Source: Paracoccaceae bacterium (GTDB taxonomy: Bacteria > Pseudomonadota > Alphaproteobacteria > Rhodobacterales > Rhodobacteraceae). Taken from it: a DNA stretch of 32,922 nucleotides. This document shows, piece after piece, positions 16,583-25,218 of the stretch (position 1 is the stretch's first letter; each line of letters opens with the position of its first letter). The stretch spans positions 22,801 to 55,722 of the forward strand of contig JAFMKS010000008.1 in NCBI GenBank assembly GCA_017852835.1. The letters run 5' to 3'. The translations under genes were made by a program, and so were the position numbers. The notes under the pieces are model-generated. The model did not search any database and was not told where the DNA came from. It worked only from the letters and a program-made list of their open reading frames with translations.

Positions 16583-17908
16583 ATGCAAACGTTTTTTTCT
16601 GATGACCAATTGAAGGACATCGATTTTCAACGCTCAAACGAAATTTTGCGGGCTTGTGTGCATTGCGGCTTTTGTACAGCGACATGTCCAACCTATCAGG
16701 TTCTGGGCGATGAATTGGATAGCCCACGTGGGCGCATATATCTGATCAAAGATATGTTAGAAAATAACCGCATACCTGACAAGAAAACGGTCCAGCACAT
16801 AGATCGATGTTTGTCGTGTTTGTCCTGCATGACCACCTGTCCATCAGGGGTGCATTACATGCATTTGGTTGATCATGCGCGTGCCTATATCGAACAAAAT
16901 TATAAGCGTCCTTTGAGTGAGCGCCTGTTGCGATCGGTTTTGGCCAAGGTGCTTCCTTATCCAACACGTTTTCGCCTGGCCCTTTTGGGCGCAAAACTTG
17001 CGCGGCCATTTGTGCGATTTGTCCCAGACGCACGCCTGCGCGCGATGATCAAAATGGCGCCCAAACAGATCCCCGCCGTCAGTCGAAACGACGACCCACA
17101 GGTTTTTCCGCCTGAAACGCCGATCAAAAAACGTGTGGCGCTTATGACAGGCTGCGCGCAGCGGGCCTTAAATACCGATATCAATGATGCGACGATCCGT
17201 GTGCTGAAACGGTTTGGGTGCGAAGTGGTCATCGCGGACGGACAGGGGTGTTGTGGTGCACTGACCCATCACATGGGCAAGGTCGATGAATCGCACGCAT
17301 CAGCGGCCAAAAATATCAACGCTTGGTACGCTGAAATCGAAAACGGCAGATTAGATGCAATTGTGATCAATACCAGCGGGTGCGGCACAACTGTCAAGGA
17401 TTATGGACATATGTTCCGCGACACGCCGCTTGCTGAAAAGGCCGCCAAAGTGTCCGCAATTGCCAAGGACATCTCGGAAGTATTGGTGGATTTAGATATA
17501 CCTGAACAGGCGCATGCCGATCTGCGCGTGGCCTATCACGCCGCTTGTTCATTACAGCACGGGCAAAAGATCAAGGATCATCCAAAAACACTTTTGCGCA
17601 AAATGGGATTTGAGGTTGTTGAGCCTGCTGATGCGCATTTGTGTTGTGGATCAGCGGGTACATACAATCTGATGCAGCCTGAAATTTCGGGGCAATTGAA
17701 AACGAACAAGCTGCGCCGTTTGATGGCCAAATCGCCCGATATTATCGCCGCGGGCAATATTGGATGCATGATGCAACTGGGATCAGACGCCGAGGTTCCT
17801 GTCGTGCATACAGTCGAACTGATCGATTGGGCAACGGGGGGACCCAAACCTGGGGCGTTAAACGCGGGTGCAAAATCCCAAAAGCCTGAAATTCCTATAT
17901 TAAGATAG
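16583..17908 (+). CDS. glcF: Glycolate dehydrogenase iron-sulfur subunit GlcF
   Basis: Electron-transfer subunit with two ferredoxin-type [4Fe-4S] sites at the N-terminus, C25-x2-C28-x2-C31-x3-C35 and C76-x2-C79-x2-C82-x3-C86. Two cysteine-rich CCG domains follow further on (DGQGCCGALTHHMG and HLCCGSAGTYNLM). At 441 residues it is slightly longer than the common size because of a polar C-terminal tail. It starts 2 bases after glcE and closes the operon. It probably docks on the cytoplasmic membrane and feeds the quinone pool. Confidence 0.95.
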   Translation: MQTFFSDDQLKDIDFQRSNEILRACVHCGFCTATCPTYQVLGDELDSPRGRIYLIKDMLENNRIPDKKTVQHIDRCLSCLSCMTTCPSGVHYMHLVDHARAYIEQNYKRPLSERLLRSVLAKVLPYPTRFRLALLGAKLARPFVRFVPDARLRAMIKMAPKQIPAVSRNDDPQVFPPETPIKKRVALMTGCAQRALNTDINDATIRVLKRFGCEVVIADGQGCCGALTHHMGKVDESHASAAKNINAWYAEIENGRLDAIVINTSGCGTTVKDYGHMFRDTPLAEKAAKVSAIAKDISEVLVDLDIPEQAHADLRVAYHAACSLQHGQKIKDHPKTLLRKMGFEVVEPADAHLCCGSAGTYNLMQPEISGQLKTNKLRRLMAKSPDIIAAGNIGCMMQLGSDAEVPVVHTVELIDWATGGPKPGALNAGAKSQKPEIPILR

Positions 17909-17942
17909 TTGACCTTGGTCACATTCTTGCCTCAACTCTCTG

Positions 17943-17960
17943 CTAAGCCTAGCGGCTTAG
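17943..17960 (+). promoter_or_regulatory. Perfect hairpin just upstream of the protease ribosome site
   Basis: CTAAGCC (17943-17949) and GGCTTAG (17954-17960) form a perfect 7-bp stem with a 4-base loop, ending two bases before the AGGAG ribosome site of the protease gene. No T run follows, so it is not a standard terminator. It could limit readthrough from glcF or affect access to the ribosome site. Confidence 0.45.
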
Positions 17961-17975
17961 TCAGGAGTGATCGGT

Positions 17976-18758
17976 GTGCGATTCTTAGTAAGTGGTATTT
18001 TTTGGCTTTTAAGTAGCTTTGCCGTTGCTGCAGAGAGCGATCTTGATTTGTTGAATTCCATGGATGAGGGGCGCGAATGGGGTGCAGTTGGGCGTCTATC
18101 TTTGGATAATGGCAATGGGTTTTGCACTGCGACATTGATCGCTGATGATATCGTATTAACCGCAGGACACTGTGTTTATGACAAAACAACGGGTGCCTTG
18201 GCGGACCTAACATCGTTTGAATTTCAGGCAAGTTGGCGCAATGGCCGCGCGGAAAGCTATCGTGGCATTCGTGAAATTGCCGTTCATTCACAATATCAGT
18301 TTGCAGACGAAGCAAGCATTGACCGTATTCAGTTTGATGTCGCGCTTTTGCGTTTGGAAACACCCATTCGCAATCCCAATGTGACGCCGATGAGTTTGAC
18401 TGAACTGCCCAAAATTGGCAGCACCATCGGGGTTGTTTCATACGCCAAGGGTCGCACGGAAGCGCCATCTGTTCAAAGCCGTTGTCTAGCAGCCGCACAG
18501 CAAAACAATGTTCTGGTCATGACTTGCGACGTGAACTTTGGTGCATCTGGTTCCCCAGTGTTTGCAACGACAAATAATGGCATTGGCATCGTTTCGGTTG
18601 TTTCGGCGATGGCGGATATGGACGGGCGTCCTGTTTCGCTTGGTGCATCTGTAAACCCCGTTGTCACGGATTTGATTGCAAAACTATCTCCGACCGATGA
18701 ACTGCGCTCTGATACGGGTGGGCGCAGAAATACTGGCGCAAAGTTTCAGCGTCCCTAA
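17976..18758 (+). CDS. Secreted trypsin-like serine protease
   Basis: A 260-residue chymotrypsin-fold (S1-type) protease with a Sec signal peptide (VRFLVSGIFWLLSSFAVAAE, cleavage near AVA-AE). The catalytic triad is complete: H65 in TAGHC, D121 in FDVALL and S191 in GASGSP. The GASGSP form of the serine loop is common in bacterial Glu-endopeptidase-like members. Paired cysteines support a periplasmic or extracellular location. I chose the GTG at 17976 because AGGAG (17963-17967) is 8 bases upstream; the GTG at 17967 overlaps that site. No PDZ domain is present, so it is not DegP-like. The substrate is unknown. Confidence 0.9.
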   Translation: MRFLVSGIFWLLSSFAVAAESDLDLLNSMDEGREWGAVGRLSLDNGNGFCTATLIADDIVLTAGHCVYDKTTGALADLTSFEFQASWRNGRAESYRGIREIAVHSQYQFADEASIDRIQFDVALLRLETPIRNPNVTPMSLTELPKIGSTIGVVSYAKGRTEAPSVQSRCLAAAQQNNVLVMTCDVNFGASGSPVFATTNNGIGIVSVVSAMADMDGRPVSLGASVNPVVTDLIAKLSPTDELRSDTGGRRNTGAKFQRP

Positions 18759-18760
18759 CC

Positions 18761-18793
18761 CTTGAAACCCTTTGGGGCCTTTCCCACCTATAT
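18761..18793 (+). promoter_or_regulatory. Heat-shock (RpoH)-type promoter of the small heat-shock gene
   Basis: CTTGAA at 18761-18766 (extended CTTGAAA) is followed, after about 16-17 bases, by CCCACCTATAT at 18783-18793. This fits the general sigma-32 pattern of a CTTGAA -35 element and a C-rich -10 element. It would place the transcript start near 18800, leaving a leader of about 85 bases before the gene. Confidence 0.5.
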
Positions 18794-18800
18794 AACACGG

Positions 18801-18884
18801 GCGCCACCAAGTGGGTCTGTTGATTATAATTCCTGCGCCAGTTGGGCAGGGCAATGAAATGGTTTCGCTCAAAGGAGGACACCC
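18801..18884 (+). promoter_or_regulatory. Candidate ROSE-type RNA thermometer in the hsp20 leader
   Basis: The leader can fold into three successive hairpins. The first is CCAC/GTGG at 18804-18814. The second is CCTGC-(G)-CC with GG-GCAGG at 18832-18850. The third closes with GGT (18861-18863) against ACC (18881-18883) and sets TTCGCT (18864-18869) against the ribosome site AGGAGGA (18873-18879). The U(U/C)GCU element facing the Shine-Dalgarno is the hallmark of ROSE elements, which repress small heat-shock genes at low temperature in alphaproteobacteria. Folding was judged by eye. Confidence 0.5.
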
Positions 18885-19343
18885 ATGCGACATTTTGATT
18901 TTTCACCCCTATATCGTGCAACCGTTGGTTTTGATCAAATCGCCGAAATGATGGACCGCGTTTTAGCCAGCGATAATACGGGGCCTAGTTATCCACCCTA
19001 TAACATCGAAAAAACGGCTGACGACGCATATCGTATTTCCGTGGCTGTTGCGGGATTTTCCGAAACGGATCTAAACGTCGAAGTGAAAGAAAATGCACTG
19101 ATCGTTTCCGCGCAAAAGCCCGAGGCAAATGACGCCACGACCTACCTGCATCGGGGGATCGCCACACGTGCGTTTGAGCGACGCTTCCAATTGGCGGATC
19201 ACGTACGTGTCCAGGGGGCAAGTTATTCTAATGGTATGCTGCACATTGATTTGGTCCGCGAACTGCCAGAGGCCTACAAACCGCGCCGGATTGAAATTAC
19301 ATCAGCAGTTGCACCAGAAATTGTGGATGCAAAGGTAAACTAA
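18885..19343 (+). CDS. Small heat-shock protein (Hsp20/IbpA family)
   Basis: ATP-independent holdase chaperone of the alpha-crystallin family, 152 residues. The N-terminal FDFSPLYRATVGFDQIAEMMDR is the usual IbpA-like start. The alpha-crystallin domain runs from about residue 38 (YNIEKTADDAYRISVAVAGF) to about 127, with GIATRAFERRFQLADHV and YSNGMLHIDLVRELPE near its end. A strong AGGAGG site precedes the ATG. Expression is probably under double heat control, by the RpoH-type promoter and the leader hairpins. It ends 3 bases from the convergent glycosidase gene. Confidence 0.95.
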   Translation: MRHFDFSPLYRATVGFDQIAEMMDRVLASDNTGPSYPPYNIEKTADDAYRISVAVAGFSETDLNVEVKENALIVSAQKPEANDATTYLHRGIATRAFERRFQLADHVRVQGASYSNGMLHIDLVRELPEAYKPRRIEITSAVAPEIVDAKVN

Positions 19344-19346
19344 CCC

Positions 19347-20078
19347 TTACTCATCGGTCGCTGTTATCGCGGCGACCATTGGTCCGACTGACCAACCAAC
19401 GCCCGAACGTCCCAGTTCGGGCGCATATAATTTTGAAACATTGCCATCAAAATATAATGCATTTTGAACCTCCAACACTCGTTGGAAAAATGATGTGAAT
19501 TCGTAAAAATTGACCCGTTGGTTGGAAATGACAAAATGCGCGGTTTGACCATCTACTGATACACCGACACCGTTTCGGATGTATTTTGATGTGCTTCCTT
19601 TCAGGATGCGCGGATGAAAAATATTTTCATAAAGCAGGAGTGGACCAGATTGGGTCGCATAGGAACACTTTGGTTTTTTGGCGAGATAGTCGTGCGTTTC
19701 AAATATGTAATAGTGTGAGTCCGTAATGCAAAAAATGCCGTTTGGCAGCATGCCGAAATTTCCAGGTCCCGCGTTCGAAACGACCCGCATTTCTTCTAGG
19801 TTGTTTTCGACATAGTGTCCGACTGGGCGTAGATCGGAATGAAACATCCCTGCGTTCATGGCAAAGAGAACTTCTGTGCCCTTGTTGGATAAATCTTCGA
19901 CCAAATTCACAAATTGCCCATAGGGCTGACCGTTCTCATCATAAAGGAAAAGTGCGATCTGATCCCGATCTACGTTCACCTGACAGGTGCTGTATGAAAT
20001 ATCGTTATACGTTACGTCCGCACAATTGGATGCCATAACAGGAGATGCAAAAATACAAAGGCAAAGCGCCCGGATCAT
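19347..20078 (-). CDS. Phosphodiester glycosidase family protein (DUF2233)
   Basis: A 243-residue exported protein with a short signal peptide ([17 protein letters not shown], cleavage near VMA-SN). The body matches the NAGPA/DUF2233 phosphodiester glycosidase family: [39 protein letters not shown] and [10 protein letters not shown] are the characteristic blocks. Family members remove sugars linked through phosphodiesters; the bacterial substrate is generally unknown. Its start overlaps the rbfA stop (ATGA), so it is translated from the rbfA transcript. A perfect inverted repeat lies in its 3' part (19401-19422). Confidence 0.9.
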   Translation of the reverse strand: MIRALCLCIFASPVMASNCADVTYNDISYSTCQVNVDRDQIALFLYDENGQPYGQFVNLVEDLSNKGTEVLFAMNAGMFHSDLRPVGHYVENNLEEMRVVSNAGPGNFGMLPNGIFCITDSHYYIFETHDYLAKKPKCSYATQSGPLLLYENIFHPRILKGSTSKYIRNGVGVSVDGQTAHFVISNQRVNFYEFTSFFQRVLEVQNALYFDGNVSKLYAPELGRSGVGWSVGPMVAAITATDE

Positions 20079-20473
20079 GTTTCGTCCAAATCGCGCAATA
20101 CGTCATCCTGGGAAAACAAACGGCGCGTTTCATCCATCCGATCAAAGGTTTCATCTAACCGAAATCTTAAATCAGGCGTGAATTTCAAGGATAGATTTTT
20201 TGAAATCGCGCGGCGCAATTCAGATTTGTTTTTCGCAAGAAGGCTGATGACGTCTTGTCCGCCTTGACCCCCAAGCGGGCAAACATAGGCCGTTGCAATT
20301 TTCAGATCGGGTGAGGTTGTGACCTCGCCCACAGTAATCGAAATGTGGTTCAGATCGGGATCATGAATATCGCCGCGTGCCAAAACGTCAGATAAGGTGC
20401 GACGAATAAGTTCGCCGACACGCAGTTGCCGTTGTGAGGGCCCTGGCCCGTCATGAAACTTGTTTTTTCCCAT
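20075..20473 (-). CDS. rbfA: Ribosome-binding factor A
   Basis: 30S maturation factor needed for 16S rRNA 5'-end processing, 132 residues with a single KH-type domain. The N-terminal [20 protein letters not shown] and the central [21 protein letters not shown] are the family landmarks, and [19 protein letters not shown] forms the last strand and helix. It is followed by a phosphodiester glycosidase gene with a 4-base overlap, an unusual partner. It diverges from dapB across a short region. Confidence 0.96.
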   Translation of the reverse strand: MGKNKFHDGPGPSQRQLRVGELIRRTLSDVLARGDIHDPDLNHISITVGEVTTSPDLKIATAYVCPLGGQGGQDVISLLAKNKSELRRAISKNLSLKFTPDLRFRLDETFDRMDETRRLFSQDDVLRDLDET

Positions 20474-20555
20474 AATTCTTCTCTACGACGATAGGTTGGC
20501 TTTGCCAAGGGGCGCCTAGCGCGTTATGTCACAGATTGAAAGAGAGGATTTCACG

Positions 20556-21365
20556 ATGACACAACAACCTGCGATCGCAATTTTGGGTGCCTCTGGTCGT
20601 ATGGGCCAAATGCTAGCACAAACCGTATTAGCCAGCGATAGGGCAAAATTGGTCGCCGCAGCTGATCGCGTGGGCAGCGATTGGATTGGTCAGGATTTGG
20701 GCGTCATGTCCGGTGGCACGGCAAATGGGATCATTGTGTCGGATGATGTAAAGGCGGTGTTTCAGCAGGCCGATGTTGTGATCGATTTCACCCTGCCGCA
20801 TGCAACGGTGCAGCATGCAAAAATTGCGGCGGAAACTGGGACCGCATTGGTCATTGGAACAACGGGAATGAATGATGATGAACTTGCCGCGATTGCGCAG
20901 GCGGGGCAATCAACGGCGATTGTTCGGGCGGGGAACATGTCATTGGGTGTGAACCTGCTAACGCAACTGACGCAAAAGGTTGCGGCAGTGCTTGGTGAAG
21001 AATTCGACATCGAGGTTATTGAATATCACCACAACCAAAAGGTCGACGCGCCATCGGGGACCGCGCTGATGTTGGGTGAGGCCGCCGCCGACGGGCGAGG
21101 CGTTTCCCTGAACGATGTAAAAGATTCTTGTCGTGATGGCATTACGGGCGCGCGCAAAACCGGGGATATTGGATTTGTCGCCGTGCGTGGTGGTGACATC
21201 GTTGGGGAACACGATGTATTGTTTGCAGGACCAGGTGAACGCATTGTGTTGCGCCATGTTGCAACAGATCGCGCATTATTCGCGCGGGGTGCTGTGCGCG
21301 CTGCAATTTGGGCATCTACACAATCTGCGGGCGAATATTCGATGTTGGATGTACTGGGCCTATAA
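20556..21365 (+). CDS. dapB: 4-hydroxy-tetrahydrodipicolinate reductase
   Basis: NAD(P)H-dependent reductase of the diaminopimelate/lysine pathway. The nucleotide-binding loop is GASGRMG (residues 11-17). The catalytic region [15 protein letters not shown] includes H158 and K162, and GTTGMND lies in between. The length, 269 residues, matches the family. I chose the ATG at 20556 over the one at 20526 because a GAGAGGA site lies just upstream and homologues begin close to the binding loop. It converges with rnhA with a 4-base gap. Confidence 0.96.
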   Translation: MTQQPAIAILGASGRMGQMLAQTVLASDRAKLVAAADRVGSDWIGQDLGVMSGGTANGIIVSDDVKAVFQQADVVIDFTLPHATVQHAKIAAETGTALVIGTTGMNDDELAAIAQAGQSTAIVRAGNMSLGVNLLTQLTQKVAAVLGEEFDIEVIEYHHNQKVDAPSGTALMLGEAAADGRGVSLNDVKDSCRDGITGARKTGDIGFVAVRGGDIVGEHDVLFAGPGERIVLRHVATDRALFARGAVRAAIWASTQSAGEYSMLDVLGL

Positions 21366-21369
21366 ACCG

Positions 21370-21825
21370 TTATTTCGGCTTATACGGGTCCATGCCCGCG
21401 CGCGCCAATGCATCGGCGCGTTCATTTTCTGGGTGGCCTGCATGTCCTTTGACCCACTCCCATGTCACTTTGTGACGGGCCTGTGCAGCATCCAGTCTCT
21501 GCCATAGCTCAACGTTTTTAACAGGTTTCTTGGCCGCGGTTTTCCAGCCGTTTCGTTTCCACCCGTGGATCCACGTGCTGACTCCATCTTTGACATATGA
21601 ACTGTCGGTGACCACTGTGATCGTACTTGCGCGGTCTAGTGTTTCGAGCGCGCTTATCGCGGCCATTAATTCCATTTGATTGTTCGTGGTTTCGCCTGCG
21701 CCACCGGACAGTTCGCGTTCTTTCACAATCTCGCCCGCATTAATCGCCTGAAGAACCACACCCCAACCACCAGGGCCGGGATTTCCAGAACATGCACCAT
21801 CCGTAAATGCCTTAAGTTCGAGCAC
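21370..21825 (-). CDS. rnhA: Ribonuclease HI
   Basis: Degrades the RNA strand of RNA-DNA hybrids. With a GTG start at 21825 (GGAG ribosome site 9 bases upstream) the protein has 151 residues and the active-site residues D9, E52, D74, H128 and D138, each shifted by a few positions from the E. coli enzyme. [16 protein letters not shown] and [18 protein letters not shown] are the flanking blocks. An in-frame ATG at 21849 would add eight residues but has no clear ribosome site. The gene overlaps the methyltransferase 3' end by 14 bases with the chosen start. Confidence 0.94.
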   Translation of the reverse strand: MLELKAFTDGACSGNPGPGGWGVVLQAINAGEIVKERELSGGAGETTNNQMELMAAISALETLDRASTITVVTDSSYVKDGVSTWIHGWKRNGWKTAAKKPVKNVELWQRLDAAQARHKVTWEWVKGHAGHPENERADALARAGMDPYKPK

Positions 21826-22405
21826 GTGCAAATACTCCAATCCATGCACTCATCGATCCATCAAGTCCTGGTGTTTCACCAGTTGCGTGATCGATCCAAT
21901 CAAAACCTGCATCAGACAGCCAGCTTTGCAATTCTGCTTCGCTGACATAGGTGTATAACCGTTGCAGATCGTCCCGATGACGCCCGATTCCCAATTTCAT
22001 CGCAATGTAAAAAACACCGTTAGTTTTGATTGCACTATGGATGTTCTGCAGGAAGGTTGGAATATCTTCACGTGCAGCGTGCAGCAGGGAAAAGCTGGCC
22101 CAAATGCCGTCGTAAATGTCTTGCGCGTTAAACTGATCAAATGTTGCTTGCCACGCGGTGACGCCTGAGTGTTTTTGTGCATAGGCGACCATTTTTTCAG
22201 ATGCATCAAAGGCATCTGTAATGTGGCCCTGTTTTGCCAAATACGCGGCTGAGGTGCCTGGTCCACATCCATAATCCAGAATGCGCGCCCCGCTTGGTAA
22301 GTACCCGTGAAACCGCAGCAGGTCGTGTGGCACCCCTTCGGTCAGGGCCGCGTATTCGTCGGTTTTTTCATCATAGATCGCGATAGTTTGCGGATCGATT
22401 GTCAT
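21812..22405 (-). CDS. Class I SAM-dependent methyltransferase
   Basis: A 197-residue Rossmann-fold methyltransferase. Motif I is LDYGCGPG (residues 43-50), followed by the acidic end of strand 2 in [10 protein letters not shown] and motif IV-like [12 protein letters not shown]. The substrate cannot be deduced. It resembles the small-molecule Methyltransf_11/25 type more than RNA or protein methyltransferases. The start overlaps the ispH stop (ATGA) and the end overlaps rnhA, so the three minus-strand genes form an operon. Confidence 0.9.
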   Translation of the reverse strand: MTIDPQTIAIYDEKTDEYAALTEGVPHDLLRFHGYLPSGARILDYGCGPGTSAAYLAKQGHITDAFDASEKMVAYAQKHSGVTAWQATFDQFNAQDIYDGIWASFSLLHAAREDIPTFLQNIHSAIKTNGVFYIAMKLGIGRHRDDLQRLYTYVSEAELQSWLSDAGFDWIDHATGETPGLDGSMSAWIGVFARART

Positions 22406-23343
22406 GCTTGCTCTCGTAAAACGCGTGGGACTTTGAAATTCACGTTTTCTTGTGCGGTTTCGACAATTTCAACCTCAACTTCGCCCTTGGCACGAAACGC
22501 ATCAATGACTTCGTCGACCAAAACCTCGGGCGCAGATGCACCTGCTGTGATCCCGATGTTCTGCATATCGCCAAGCACGTTCCAATCAATGTCATCGGCC
22601 CGTTGAACCAGTTGTGCGTATGTGCAGCCTGCTTTTGCGCCGACTTCGACCAAGCGTTTAGAATTGGAGGAATTTGGCGCGCCCACAACAAGAAGTGCAT
22701 CAACCTTACCTGCGATTGCCTTGACCGCCATTTGGCGGTTGGTCGTTGCATAACAGATGTCTTCTTTGTGGGGGCCAACAATCTTTGGAAAACGATTTTG
22801 AAGGGCTGTTACAATATCGGCAGTATCATCAATGGACAGAGTGGTTTGCGTCACATAGGCCAAGCTGTCTGGATCGCGTACATCCAAGTCTGCAACATCC
22901 TTTACCGTTTCGACCAGTAAAACCTCGCCTACGGGAAGTTGTCCCATTGTTCCAATTGTTTCGGGATGCCCTTTGTGTCCGATCATCACCATTTGCAAAC
23001 CATTGCCGCTGTGACGCTCGGCTTCAATGTGGACTTTGCTGACCAGCGGGCATGTTGCGTCCACAAAAATCATATTGCGATTTTCGGCTTCTGCTGGGAC
23101 AGATTTGGGGACGCCGTGTGCGGAAAAAATCACAGGACGGTCATTGGGGCATTCATCTAGTTCTTCGACAAAGACTGCGCCTTTGTCGCGCAAGTTATCC
23201 ACCACAAATTTATTGTGAACAATTTCATGCCTGACATAGACGGGTGCGCCCCATTTTTCTAATGCCATTTCAACAATCTTTATCGCGCGATCAACCCCTG
23301 CGCAGAAACCTCGTGGTGCAGCAAGAAAGATTTTTCGTGTCAT
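22402..23343 (-). CDS. ispH: 4-hydroxy-3-methylbut-2-enyl diphosphate reductase
   Basis: Last enzyme of the MEP isoprenoid pathway, reducing HMBPP to IPP and DMAPP with a [4Fe-4S] cluster. The three cluster cysteines are C14 ([11 protein letters not shown]), C98 ([11 protein letters not shown]) and C197 ([11 protein letters not shown]). The catalytic Glu/Thr region TQTTLS and the [10 protein letters not shown] and [12 protein letters not shown] blocks are also present. The length, 313 residues, is normal. It is first of a minus-strand operon with the methyltransferase and rnhA. Confidence 0.97.
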   Translation of the reverse strand: MTRKIFLAAPRGFCAGVDRAIKIVEMALEKWGAPVYVRHEIVHNKFVVDNLRDKGAVFVEELDECPNDRPVIFSAHGVPKSVPAEAENRNMIFVDATCPLVSKVHIEAERHSGNGLQMVMIGHKGHPETIGTMGQLPVGEVLLVETVKDVADLDVRDPDSLAYVTQTTLSIDDTADIVTALQNRFPKIVGPHKEDICYATTNRQMAVKAIAGKVDALLVVGAPNSSNSKRLVEVGAKAGCTYAQLVQRADDIDWNVLGDMQNIGITAGASAPEVLVDEVIDAFRAKGEVEVEIVETAQENVNFKVPRVLREQA

Positions 23344-23500
23344 GGTGAATGCACTCTTATTTGTAAACTTTACTTATCACCTTGGTATTGAATGATCGAC
23401 GAAACGTAAACAAAAAACTCTAGTCAGCTGTGTTGCTGGGAGATGGAAGTGCGTGGCGCTGCAGATTATGAAAAATTCACAATCACTTGGTATTCGGCAT

Positions 23501-23529
23501 AAAAAAACCCGGCTTGGCCGGGTTTTTTT
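23501..23529. terminator. Strong bidirectional intrinsic terminator
   Basis: CCCGGC (23508-23513), TTG loop, GCCGGG (23517-23522), with seven A before and seven T after. It lies directly behind the stop of the minus-strand NYN gene and is symmetrical, so it can stop transcription from both directions. It insulates the NYN gene from the ispH operon, which begins about 160 bases further along on the same strand. Confidence 0.9.
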
Positions 23530-24094
23530 ATTCGTTCGGTTCGTAGGGTTGGGTGTCATCACCTTCTCGGGTGGGACGTCCGACAACATCTTTCAGGCCG
23601 TCCAGCTCGATAAAGTTATCCGCCTGCCTGCGCAGTTCGTCTGCAATCATTGGCGGCTGGGAACGGATAGTTGACACAACAGAAACCCGTACACCTTGGC
23701 GTTGCAAGGCTTCGACCAAAGGTTTGAAATCACCGTCGCCAGAAAACAGAACAACATGATCAACATGTGGTGCCAATTCCATGGCGTTCACAGCCAATTC
23801 AATGTCCATATTTCCCTTAACTTTGCGGCGTCCTTGGCTGTCGGTGTATTCCTTGGCTGTTTTGGTAACCATGTGGAAACCATTGTAATTCAACCAATCA
23901 ACCAACGGGCGGATCGGTGAATATTCCTCATTATCTAACAGCGCTGTATAATAAAAGGCGCGCAACAACTTACCACGACGCATGAATTCGGTGCGTAGCA
24001 GTTTGTAGTCGATGTCAAAGCCTAGTGATTTTGCAGCTGCGTAAAGATTTGAGCCATCGATGAACAGCGCGAGCCGCTCGTCTTTGTAAAACAT
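23528..24094 (-). CDS. NYN domain protein (LabA-like/DUF88)
   Basis: A 188-residue protein of the LabA/DUF88 group in the PIN-like NYN nuclease superfamily, expected to act on RNA. The acidic active-site residues are visible: D13 in LALFIDGSNLYAAA, D97 in KGNMDIELAVNAM, and D120 and D122 in FSGDGDFKPLV. The tail after about residue 165 is polar and probably disordered. The ATG at 24094 has an AAGGGA site 6 bases upstream; a TTG 15 bases earlier is less likely. It diverges from folK and ends in a strong terminator, so it seems to be transcribed alone. Confidence 0.92.
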   Translation of the reverse strand: MFYKDERLALFIDGSNLYAAAKSLGFDIDYKLLRTEFMRRGKLLRAFYYTALLDNEEYSPIRPLVDWLNYNGFHMVTKTAKEYTDSQGRRKVKGNMDIELAVNAMELAPHVDHVVLFSGDGDFKPLVEALQRQGVRVSVVSTIRSQPPMIADELRRQADNFIELDGLKDVVGRPTREGDDTQPYEPNE

Positions 24095-24202
24095 GTAATG
24101 TCCCTTCAAATATAATCAGCCCTAATTTCCGTGAGTAGTGGCGGGCTTCTCTAAAAGATGTCGCAAATTGACGTAAAAGTAACCAGGGAGCAAGTGTAAG
24201 TT

Positions 24203-24796
24203 ATGCCCATTATGTATGCAAAGCTAGACAAAATGTATTGCCATGATTGCATTGTGGCCATAGGAAGCAACCAAAGGTTGAATAACTCAAGCTCCAGTGA
24301 TGTTCTAAGCACTGCTCTTTCGCGTATCGCGGTATCGGTTGGATCGGTTACATCGCTGAGTCGCTTTTTCCAAACACCTGCGTTTCCCAAAGGGTCTGGA
24401 CCAGATTTTGTAAATGCCGCGTTGGTGGTTCGCGCGGAAGGTTCGGCAGATGAGATATTGGAAAAACTCCATGCAATTGAACATGAACTTGGCCGAGTCC
24501 GTGAGACGCGGTGGGGGCAGCGCACAATTGATATCGATCTGGTCGCGGTTGAACAAAAAATCATTCCCAATTCTGAAACATATAGGAAATGGCAACTTTT
24601 GCCATTTTCACAGCAGTCGAAAATCGCGCCAGATCAATTAATTTTGCCCCATCCTCGAATGCAGGACCGTGCATTCGTTTTGGGACCTATGATGGAGATT
24701 TGTCCCGATTGGGTTCACCCAGTTATCCAAAAATCCGTTTCCCAAATGTATGACGAACTGGACAGTCGTGATAAAGCAGAGTTGATGCCGTTATAA
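24203..24796 (+). CDS. folK: 2-amino-4-hydroxy-6-hydroxymethyldihydropteridine pyrophosphokinase
   Basis: HPPK transfers pyrophosphate from ATP to 6-hydroxymethyl-dihydropterin in folate synthesis. The start of the domain is [15 protein letters not shown] is the substrate-loop block, the signature [12 protein letters not shown] carries the metal-binding aspartates, and the C-terminal [17 protein letters not shown] is typical. The N-terminus is 17 residues longer than most before the first strand, so the ATG at 24233 is an alternative start. An AGGGAG site lies about 12 bases before the ATG at 24203. Confidence 0.93.
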   Translation: MPIMYAKLDKMYCHDCIVAIGSNQRLNNSSSSDVLSTALSRIAVSVGSVTSLSRFFQTPAFPKGSGPDFVNAALVVRAEGSADEILEKLHAIEHELGRVRETRWGQRTIDIDLVAVEQKIIPNSETYRKWQLLPFSQQSKIAPDQLILPHPRMQDRAFVLGPMMEICPDWVHPVIQKSVSQMYDELDSRDKAELMPL

Positions 24797-24797
24797 T
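24768..24797 (+). promoter_or_regulatory. Candidate promoter for the rpoZ-rsh operon
   Basis: A perfect TATAAT at 24792-24797 overlaps the folK stop. A weak -35 candidate, GTGATA at 24768-24773, lies 18 bases upstream. This would put the rpoZ transcript start near 24804 and make rpoZ the first gene of the long downstream operon. Only the -10 element is convincing. Confidence 0.35.
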
Positions 24798-24864
24798 ATG
24801 GTCTTGTAATTCCCGCATTACAACCGTAAAAGGCAGCCTCTACTCGTTAAATCAGGAGATTCCC

Positions 24865-25218
24865 ATGGCACGCGTTACTGTTGAGGATTGCGTTGACAAA
24901 GTATCTAACCGCTTTGAACTTGTGATGCTTGCATCGCATCGTGCGCGTGAAATTTCTGCGGGATCAGCGATCACTGTGGATCGTGACAACGACAAAAACC
25001 CTGTCGTCGCATTGCGTGAAATTGCAGACGAAATGCAATCCGCTGATGAACTTCGCGAACGTTTGATCGAAAGCCACCAGACTCAAATCGAAGTTGACGA
25101 ACCAGAAGACGACAGTATGGCGCTTTTGATGGGTGGTGAAGCGGATAAGCCTGCGGAAGACGACATGTCAGAAGAGAAGCTTTTGCGTGCGCTTATGGCC
25201 GCGCAGGGGCAAGGGTGA
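24865..25218 (+). CDS. rpoZ: RNA polymerase omega subunit
   Basis: The smallest RNA polymerase subunit, 117 residues, assisting beta-prime folding and ppGpp binding. [20 protein letters not shown] and the following [12 protein letters not shown] are the signature blocks, and [11 protein letters not shown] completes the domain. The C-terminal half is acidic and probably flexible, as in other alphaproteobacteria. An AGGAG site is well placed. The stop overlaps the rsh GTG start (GTGA), so production of omega and the ppGpp enzyme is coupled. Confidence 0.97.
   Translation: MARVTVEDCVDKVSNRFELVMLASHRAREISAGSAITVDRDNDKNPVVALREIADEMQSADELRERLIESHQTQIEVDEPEDDSMALLMGGEADKPAEDDMSEEKLLRALMAAQGQG

Noticed and set aside
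20496-20508. TTGGC-TTT-GCCAA hairpin between rbfA and dapB
   Set aside because: The stem is only 5 bp with no T run, and could be chance in a divergent promoter region.
23523-23536. Two GTTC elements near the NYN stop as a possible alphaproteobacterial LexA box
   Set aside because: The spacing is wrong for GTTC-N7-GTTC, and the site lies at a gene end and terminator.
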